Part shown: positions 58,738 through 64,000 of the stretch, one piece after another | How positions within the stretch are numbered: position 1 is the stretch's first letter | Layout of the letters: every line of letters starts with the position of its first letter | Translations under genes and position numbers: made by a program | From: Nocardia sp. NBC_00403 | Lineage (GTDB): Bacteria; Actinomycetota; Actinomycetes; Mycobacteriales; Mycobacteriaceae | Assembly: GCF_036046055.1 (NCBI RefSeq) | Contig: NZ_CP107939.1 | Span: 186,001-250,000, forward strand | Direction: 5' to 3' | DNA: 64,000 nt | Notes under the pieces: model-generated | The model's database searches: none | Told to the model about the DNA's origin: nothing | The model's input: only the letters and a program-made list of their open reading frames with translations

Positions 58738-58857
58738 TCAGCCGACGATGCCGGGAATCAGCAGTACCGCGACGGTGAGCACACCGAACAGAATCAGCAG
58801 GCTGAGGACGAGCAATTCTCGCCGAATGCTCTGCGGCTGTTGGATAACCACACGCAT
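58738..58857 (-). CDS. 39-residue single-pass membrane protein
   Basis: MRVVIQQPQSIRRELLVLSL followed by a hydrophobic run ending LLIPGIVG gives one membrane helix with a basic cytoplasmic N-terminus. Start and stop are clean (ATG 58857, TGA 58738), and it lies 58 bp upstream of the next membrane gene on the same strand. Too short for domain evidence. Confidence 0.5.
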   Translation of the reverse strand: MRVVIQQPQSIRRELLVLSLLILFGVLTVAVLLIPGIVG

Positions 58858-59015
58858 CTATGCCTCCGATCCCCCGGAGCCATCTGGTCAACGCACTCAC
58901 GAAAGATAAGCGAACGCCTGACACGCAACTACCGGTTCCCAAGTCCACTGTGACAACCCTCACGATACATGCCGGCGTTTCCCCGACAAACTCGACCGCC
59001 TGCTCGACGGCCCGT

Positions 59016-59543
59016 TCACCTGCGCTTCAGCTGGAAGTACGCGGTCGAGTCCGGACGGTGACTCAGGTAGATCGCACCCGCCGCGAGCACGCCCTGCACG
59101 ATGCCCGCGCCGCCCGCCACCAGGGAGGCCACACCTGCGGTCCCCGAACCGAGCGCGAACATGGTGCCGACCGCCGTGAGCGCAAGCCAGACGCCGACGA
59201 AGGTCAGCAGCGTCCGCGCCCACAGCTTGCCGAGGAACAGTTGGTGCGCGAGCACCAGTGCGACCGCCGCGATGGTCAGGCCGAGCAGCACCGCGACCAC
59301 GTACGCCAAGGACACCATCAGGTCGGCGGTGGCCATGGTGAATTTCGGATCGCTCTCCTGCATCTGGTCGAACATCTGCTTGGCGAATTCGTGCCGATTC
59401 TGCACCGCGGCCAGCATCGAACCCGCGAGTTGCACAATGCCGAAAACGACAACGCCCCACCACAATTGACGTGCGGTCCGGATGTCCTCCGGCGGTGCGG
59501 GCGGCTGCGGCACAGCGCCCATCGGGCCTATCGGGTTCGTCAC
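59016..59543 (-). CDS. Four-helix membrane protein downstream of hemB
   Basis: A 175-residue protein with a Pro-rich N-terminus ([13 protein letters not shown]), four predicted helices ([75 protein letters not shown]) and a short basic tail. GTG at 59543 overlaps the hemB stop (GTGA), so it is co-translated with hemB. Function unknown. Confidence 0.85.
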   Translation of the reverse strand: MTNPIGPMGAVPQPPAPPEDIRTARQLWWGVVVFGIVQLAGSMLAAVQNRHEFAKQMFDQMQESDPKFTMATADLMVSLAYVVAVLLGLTIAAVALVLAHQLFLGKLWARTLLTFVGVWLALTAVGTMFALGSGTAGVASLVAGGAGIVQGVLAAGAIYLSHRPDSTAYFQLKRR

Positions 59544-60517
59544 GACAGCCAGTGTGCGGCCTCGGTTGCCCAGTAGGTGAGCACGATGTCCGCGCCCGCC
59601 CGCCGGATTCCGAGCAACGACTCCATGATCGCGCCCCTGCGGTCGATCCAGCCGCGCTGGGCGGCGGCGGTGATCATCGCGTACTCGCCGGAGATCTGAT
59701 ACGCGGCGACCGGAACCGACGAGCGATCGGCGACATCGCGAAGGATGTCCAGGTAGGACATCGCGGGCTTCACCATCACGATGTCGGCGCCCTCGGCCAG
59801 ATCCAGCTCGAGCTCCCGGATCGCCTCCTTGCGGTTGGCCGGATCCTGCTGGTAGGTGCGCCGGTCGCCCTCCAGCGAGGAGCCGACGGCCTCGCGGAAC
59901 GGGCCATAGAAGGCCGAGGCGTACTTGGCGGCGTAGGCGAGGATGCCGGTGTCGGTGTGCCCGACCGCGTCCAGCCCGCGCCGGATCGCGCCGACCTGGC
60001 CGTCCATCATCCCGCTGGTACCGAGCAGGTCGGCGCCGGAGTCTGCTTGCGCGAGCGCCATCTCCACGTAGCGGTGCAGGGTCGCGTCGTTGTCGACGGC
60101 ACCGTTCGGGGCGAGCACACCACAGTGCCCGTGATCGGTGAACTCGTCGAGACAGGTGTCGGCCATGAGCACCGTCGAGCCGCCCACCTCATCGGCCAGC
60201 GCACGCAGGCCCCGGTTGAGGATGCCGTCCGGATCGCTGGCCTTGCTGCCGGTGGCGTCCTTGTCCTCCGAACGCGGCACCCCGAACAGCATGAGCCCGC
60301 CGACACCCGCGGTCACCGCCTCGACGGCGGCCTTGCGCAGCGAATCCATCGAATGCTGCATCACCCCCGGCATCGAACTGATTTCCCGCGGTTCTTCCAG
60401 GCCATCGGCCACGAACATCGGCAGCACCAATTGCCGTGGCTGCAGAGCCGTTTCGGCAACGAGGCGGCGCAGAGCGGGGGTACGGCGCAACCGCCGCGGG
60501 CGGTCCATTCCGGTCAT
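59540..60517 (-). CDS. hemB: Delta-aminolevulinic acid dehydratase (porphobilinogen synthase)
   Basis: The 325-residue protein has both Schiff-base lysines ([14 protein letters not shown] and [14 protein letters not shown]) and the metal-site segment [16 protein letters not shown], where the middle Cys of the classical zinc triad is Asp. It joins two ALA molecules to porphobilinogen. The ATG at 60517 follows a TATCGT about 12 nt upstream; a GTG at 60526 is an alternative. It is divergent from a small basic-protein gene. Confidence 0.95.
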   Translation of the reverse strand: MTGMDRPRRLRRTPALRRLVAETALQPRQLVLPMFVADGLEEPREISSMPGVMQHSMDSLRKAAVEAVTAGVGGLMLFGVPRSEDKDATGSKASDPDGILNRGLRALADEVGGSTVLMADTCLDEFTDHGHCGVLAPNGAVDNDATLHRYVEMALAQADSGADLLGTSGMMDGQVGAIRRGLDAVGHTDTGILAYAAKYASAFYGPFREAVGSSLEGDRRTYQQDPANRKEAIRELELDLAEGADIVMVKPAMSYLDILRDVADRSSVPVAAYQISGEYAMITAAAQRGWIDRRGAIMESLLGIRRAGADIVLTYWATEAAHWLS

Positions 60518-60690
60518 GAACCGCACGATACGCCTGCCGCCTCCCTGGTGTTTCAGCGGCGCTCTTCCCACTACTGTGCCAACCGCGAAAGTCCTTGTGG
60601 CCAGCGGTTTTTGTCGGTGCCCAGAGGTAGAATCGAAGAAGTGTTCGAGAGATTCGCACTCGAAAACGCACCACTACGGGAGGACTGGCG

Positions 60691-60975
60691 ATGCCCGCTA
60701 CCGCACCCAAGTCGAAGACCGTCATCATCGACCGGCCCTATGTTCCGCTCCAGAAGCGGCCGCTGCCTGCGGGCCGCCCACGCAAGTGGTACGTCAGCCA
60801 CAACCGCAGGCTCAAGGCCATGCGGCTGACCATCGCGCTGCTCGATTCGGGCATCTATCTCCCGAGCCAGGCGAGTAACGAGCGCATTCGGCGCACCGCG
60901 GAACTCATCGATATCCGCCCACCGTCGGACACCACCTGCAGGCTGGTGCGCACCCTGATGCGCTACAGCCGCTGA
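60691..60975 (+). CDS. Basic conserved-looking protein of unknown function
   Basis: A 94-residue, strongly basic protein, MPATAPKSKTVIIDRPYVPL at the start, with RPLPAGRPRKWYVSHNRRLK and an Arg-rich helical C-terminus (TCRLVRTLMRYSR). No Cys cluster, no membrane helix. GGGAGG lies 8 nt before the ATG. Nucleic-acid binding is possible from the charge but no family is recognised. It lies between hemB and hemD, which are adjacent in M. tuberculosis. Confidence 0.75.
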   Translation: MPATAPKSKTVIIDRPYVPLQKRPLPAGRPRKWYVSHNRRLKAMRLTIALLDSGIYLPSQASNERIRRTAELIDIRPPSDTTCRLVRTLMRYSR

Positions 60976-61020
60976 TCCCGCCGAGCTGCCCGGCGTTCGA
61001 CCCGGCGGCCGGTGGAAAAG

Positions 61021-61050
61021 CGAAACGCCCACAGCGCGGTGGGCGTTTCG
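61021..61050. terminator. Bidirectional terminator between convergent genes
   Basis: A 12-bp perfect stem, CGAAACGCCCAC/GTGGGCGTTTCG, with a 6-nt loop lies between the small basic gene and hemD. The GAAA/TTTC ends give short T-runs on both strands. Confidence 0.85.
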
Positions 61051-61063
61051 TCCGACAATCCGA

Positions 61064-62629
61064 TTACCGGCTGCGGCGGCTCTTCTTACGCGGCGGCGGC
61101 AGCAGACCCTCGGCGCGCAGCCGTGCGGCGTGCTCGGCGAGCGCCTCGACCAGCGGGCCGACCTGAGCGACCTCCGGCTGCACGTCGACGCGCAGACCGA
61201 ATTCGATGGCGGTCTCTGCCGTCTTCGGGCCGATGCAGGCGACGATGGTGCGGGCATGCGGCTTACCCGCGATGCCGACCAGGTTGCGCACTGTCGAGGA
61301 CGAGGTGAACAGGACCGCGTCGAAACCGCCGGTCTTGATCATCTCGCGGGTCTCGGCGGGCGGCGGCGACGCGCGCACAGTCCGGTAGGCGGTGACATCG
61401 TCGATCTCCCAGCCGCGGTCACGCAGACCCTCGGCGAGGGTTTCGGTGGCAATGTCCGCGCGCGGCAACAGCACTCGGTTCACCGGATCGAAAACATCGT
61501 CGTAGGGCGGGAAGTCGGCGAGCAGGCCCTCGGAGGACTGTTCACCGCTCGGGACCAACTCCGGGTTGATGCCGAACGAGCGCACCTTCTCCGCGGTGGC
61601 CTCGCCGACACAGGCGATCTTCACACCGGAGAACGCCCGCGCGTCCAAGCCGAATTCGGCGAACTTCTCCCACACCGCGCGCACCGCGTTGGTGGAGGTG
61701 AACACCACCCACTGGTAGCGGCCGTCGACGAGACCCTTGACCGCCCGCTCCATCTGGGCGGGACTGCGCGGCGGCTCGACCGCGATGGTCGGCACCTCCA
61801 TCGGGATGGCGCCGTGCGTCACCAGCCGCTCGCTCATCTCGCCTGCCTGGTCCTTGGTGCGCGGCACGAGCACGGTCCAGCCGTACAGCGCGCGCGACTC
61901 CCACCAGGACATCTTCGACCGCTGCGCGACCACCTTGCCGATGGTCACCACCAGCGGGCCGACCAGCTCGGAGGCGGCGCTGTTGAGCGTGGCGAGGGTC
62001 GCCTCGATGGTGCGCTGCTGGCGCGTGGTGCCGCGCACGGTCACCGCGACCGGGGTCTGCGGCGCCATGCCGTGTTCGACAAGGGCGCTGGCGGTTTCGG
62101 CCAGGTGCCCCGAGGACGCGTGCAGCACCAGCGGGCCGGGCGCGGCCGCGAGTGCGGCCCAGTCGACCTCGCCGCGCACGTCGGCCTCGGTGTGCCCGGA
62201 CCCGAGCGCGATGCCCGCGTAGCTCGGCACCGCCGAGCCGCCGGGCAGACCGGGCAGCACCTCGAAGACCATGTGTGACCTGGTCACCGCAGTGACCTCG
62301 GCGATAACGGCGTCGGTGGTCAACGGGTCGCCGGAGACGACGCGGACCACGTCATGGCCGTTGCGGGCTTCGGCGATCAGCGTTTTGGCCACCTCGGCGG
62401 GTTCGCCGAGCGCTGGACGCACGTCGACGGGACGCTCACCGTCCTGATCCGCCTGGACGGCAGTCCCGATGAGGGCGAGCACGCCCTTGTCCACATCGGG
62501 ATCGGTGAACGCCAGCGTCGCCCGGCCGAGTACCTCACGGGCGCGCACTGTCAGCAATGCCGGGTCGCCGGGACCCGACCCGACGAAAAGGATCCGACCG
62601 GGATGCTTCTTGGTAGCTCGGCTGCTCAT
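61064..62629 (-). CDS. hemD: Fused uroporphyrinogen-III methyltransferase / uroporphyrinogen-III synthase
   Basis: A 521-residue protein. The N-terminal half is a CobA-like tetrapyrrole methylase ([18 protein letters not shown] near residue 13, VSGDPL near 99), though less conserved than in stand-alone enzymes. The C-terminal half is HemD ([17 protein letters not shown] from about 255, [16 protein letters not shown]). HemD closes hydroxymethylbilane to uroporphyrinogen III. The fusion is normal for actinomycetes (Rv0511). ATG overlaps hemC stop (ATGA). Basic tail [11 protein letters not shown]. Confidence 0.94.
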   Translation of the reverse strand: MSSRATKKHPGRILFVGSGPGDPALLTVRAREVLGRATLAFTDPDVDKGVLALIGTAVQADQDGERPVDVRPALGEPAEVAKTLIAEARNGHDVVRVVSGDPLTTDAVIAEVTAVTRSHMVFEVLPGLPGGSAVPSYAGIALGSGHTEADVRGEVDWAALAAAPGPLVLHASSGHLAETASALVEHGMAPQTPVAVTVRGTTRQQRTIEATLATLNSAASELVGPLVVTIGKVVAQRSKMSWWESRALYGWTVLVPRTKDQAGEMSERLVTHGAIPMEVPTIAVEPPRSPAQMERAVKGLVDGRYQWVVFTSTNAVRAVWEKFAEFGLDARAFSGVKIACVGEATAEKVRSFGINPELVPSGEQSSEGLLADFPPYDDVFDPVNRVLLPRADIATETLAEGLRDRGWEIDDVTAYRTVRASPPPAETREMIKTGGFDAVLFTSSSTVRNLVGIAGKPHARTIVACIGPKTAETAIEFGLRVDVQPEVAQVGPLVEALAEHAARLRAEGLLPPPRKKSRRSR

Positions 62630-63690
62630 CGGCTGTTCTCCATTGGGCTGGGATCGACAAAGTCTGTGGCGGGCAGATCCACCGCCTGTGTGGGGGAACC
62701 GAGCGCCTCCGGTTCCACGCTGGTGAGCAGCTCACGCGCGCCGAGCTCCAATAGCTCACGGGCGAGTGCTCGACCCAATTCGGCCGCCCGCTCCGGGGCG
62801 CCGACCACGGAAGCCCGCAGCACCTCGGAACCGTCGATGGCCGCCGCGCATCCGCGTAGCGAGAGTTCGTCGACAACCCGGCCGTCGTCGTCGAGCGATT
62901 CGACGACCTCGGCGAGCGCGCCGATCGGCGCGGTGCAGCCCGCCTCCAGCTCGGCGAGCAGGGCCCGCTCCGCGAGGATGGCCGCCCGGGTGGCGGCGTC
63001 GTCGAGTCCGGCAAGCACCGCGAGCAATGCGGTGTCGTCGCTGCGGCATTCGACAGCGAGCGCACCCTGCGCAGGAGCGGGCAACATCTGCACCGGCTCC
63101 AGCGCCTCGGTGACGGCGTCCAGACGGTCGATTCTGGCGAGCCCCGCTCTAGCGACGACGACCGCGTCGAGCTCGCCTTCGGCGACCTTGCGCAGTCTGG
63201 TGTCCAGGTTGCCGCGCAACGGCACAATGTCGAGACCGAGTCCGAGCGCACGCAACTGCGCCGCGCGCCGCGGCGCGGAGGTGCCCACCCTGGAACCGGC
63301 GGGCAGCTCACCTAGCACGAGGCCGTCGCGGGCGACCAGAGCGTCACGCGGATCCTCGCGCACCGGAATGGCGGCGATGGTGAAACGGGGGTCGGGCGCG
63401 GTCGGCAGATCCTTGTACGAGTGCACCGCGATATCGATGGATCCGGCGGCCAACTCGTCACGCAGCGCGGAGGTGAACACCCCGACGCCGATCTTCGCGA
63501 CCGGGTCTGTCGCGTTGTTGTCGCCTGCGGTTCTGATCACGACCAGCTCCGCCGCCTGCCCAGCCGCGATCAGCGCGTCGCGAATAGTGCCCGACTGGGT
63601 GAGCGCGAGCAGACTGCCGCGCGTGCCGATCCGCCACGGCGCATGAATGCTGCCTGCGGTCACGTTGTCCTCTTCCTGCACGATGGTCAT
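62626..63690 (-). CDS. hemC: Hydroxymethylbilane synthase
   Basis: A 354-residue porphobilinogen deaminase: [39 protein letters not shown] and the dipyrromethane cofactor Cys in [13 protein letters not shown] near residue 249. It polymerises four porphobilinogens. The C-terminus is about 30 residues longer than minimal HemC. ATG at 63690 overlaps the hemA stop. Confidence 0.96.
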   Translation of the reverse strand: MTIVQEEDNVTAGSIHAPWRIGTRGSLLALTQSGTIRDALIAAGQAAELVVIRTAGDNNATDPVAKIGVGVFTSALRDELAAGSIDIAVHSYKDLPTAPDPRFTIAAIPVREDPRDALVARDGLVLGELPAGSRVGTSAPRRAAQLRALGLGLDIVPLRGNLDTRLRKVAEGELDAVVVARAGLARIDRLDAVTEALEPVQMLPAPAQGALAVECRSDDTALLAVLAGLDDAATRAAILAERALLAELEAGCTAPIGALAEVVESLDDDGRVVDELSLRGCAAAIDGSEVLRASVVGAPERAAELGRALARELLELGARELLTSVEPEALGSPTQAVDLPATDFVDPSPMENSR

Positions 63691-64000
63691 GCGGACTGCC
63701 CCCGTTCTTCGCCGAGGTGGCCTGCCGTGAAGTCGTCGGCCAGCACAATGTCGCCGTCGCCCGCGAACCGGAAGGACCCGTGCTCGCCGCCGATCGCGTT
63801 GATCTCCATCGGCGCGGCGACCGCTTGCGCCGCACCAGGTTTGAGCTCGAACAGTTCCCGGAGCGCCTCGGCGTAGCTGTCGCCGCCCGGCGTGGAGGCC
63901 AGCTGTTTGACCCGCACCGTCGGCGCATGTAGCAGCTTGTCGACCACGCGGCGCACCGTGCGCGCCACCTCGTCGCGTTCCGGGTCGGCAAGACTCGGCA
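63687..64000 (-). CDS. hemA: Glutamyl-tRNA reductase, C-terminal part (cut by window edge)
   Basis: The last 104 residues of HemA: the dimerisation domain [20 protein letters not shown] followed by [14 protein letters not shown], a sequence found in all glutamyl-tRNA reductases. After this comes a tail of about 70 residues ([20 protein letters not shown]) that seems longer than usual. The gene continues beyond 64000. It heads the hemA-hemC-hemD run with 4-nt overlaps. Confidence 0.93.
   Translation of the reverse strand, partial: PSLADPERDEVARTVRRVVDKLLHAPTVRVKQLASTPGGDSYAEALRELFELKPGAAQAVAAPMEINAIGGEHGSFRFAGDGDIVLADDFTAGHLGEERGQSA

Overview
The window is high-GC chromosomal DNA from a mycolic-acid actinomycete, most likely Nocardia or a close relative. 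The evidence is a fused HadA/HadB mycolate dehydratase, an MgtA-type lipoglycan mannosyltransferase, menJ/grcC1/menG menaquinone genes, bldC, a ClpC2-like gene pair, frequent GTG starts, and many genes whose -10 element lies 6-8 nt before the start codon (leaderless mRNAs). Gene order follows the Mycobacterium tuberculosis rpl-nusG-secE, Rv0566-Rv0542 (menaquinone) and Rv0529-Rv0509 (cytochrome c/heme) neighbourhoods, with additions and losses.

Layout. 1-8.6 kb: the 5' end of rplJ with an L10-type leader, an MFS pump, an FMN reductase, then the minus-strand translation block rplA-rplK-nusG-secE-tRNA-Trp-hadAB-rpmG-tRNA-Met-tRNA-Thr, yajQ and tRNA-Tyr. 8.6-10.4 kb: a deazaflavin-reductase/hemerythrin fusion divergent from a MarR regulator across a perfect palindrome. 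10.4-31.3 kb: htpX, grcC1, menJ, mgtA, menG, menD, menB and menE, interleaved with a four-domain assimilatory nitrate reductase, AraC/TetR regulators, VOC proteins and small unknowns. 31.3-49 kb: two AfsR/SARP-type STAND regulators, each convergent with a DrrA/DrrB-type ABC exporter, in mirror-image order. Between them lie menA, a split ClpC2-like HTH/Clp-N pair with two AT-rich palindromes, a cds1-like gene, bldC and secreted proteins. 49.1-49.8 kb: a vapBC pair whose toxin is frameshifted. 49.9-56.5 kb: a minus-strand operon hemL-phosphatase-resA-two tandem small paralogues-ccdA-resB-ccsB, every junction overlapping by 4 nt. 56.7-64 kb: small secreted and membrane proteins, then hemB, the hemD/cobA fusion, hemC and the 3' end of hemA.

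Functionally, much of the window serves the respiratory chain: menaquinone synthesis and reduction (menD, B, E, A, G, J, grcC1), heme synthesis (hemA, C, D, B, L) and System II cytochrome c maturation (ccdA, resA, resB, ccsB). The least explained parts are the two small paralogues inside the cytochrome c operon, the split ClpC2-like pair with its operators, the paired regulator/exporter modules, and several short repeats.
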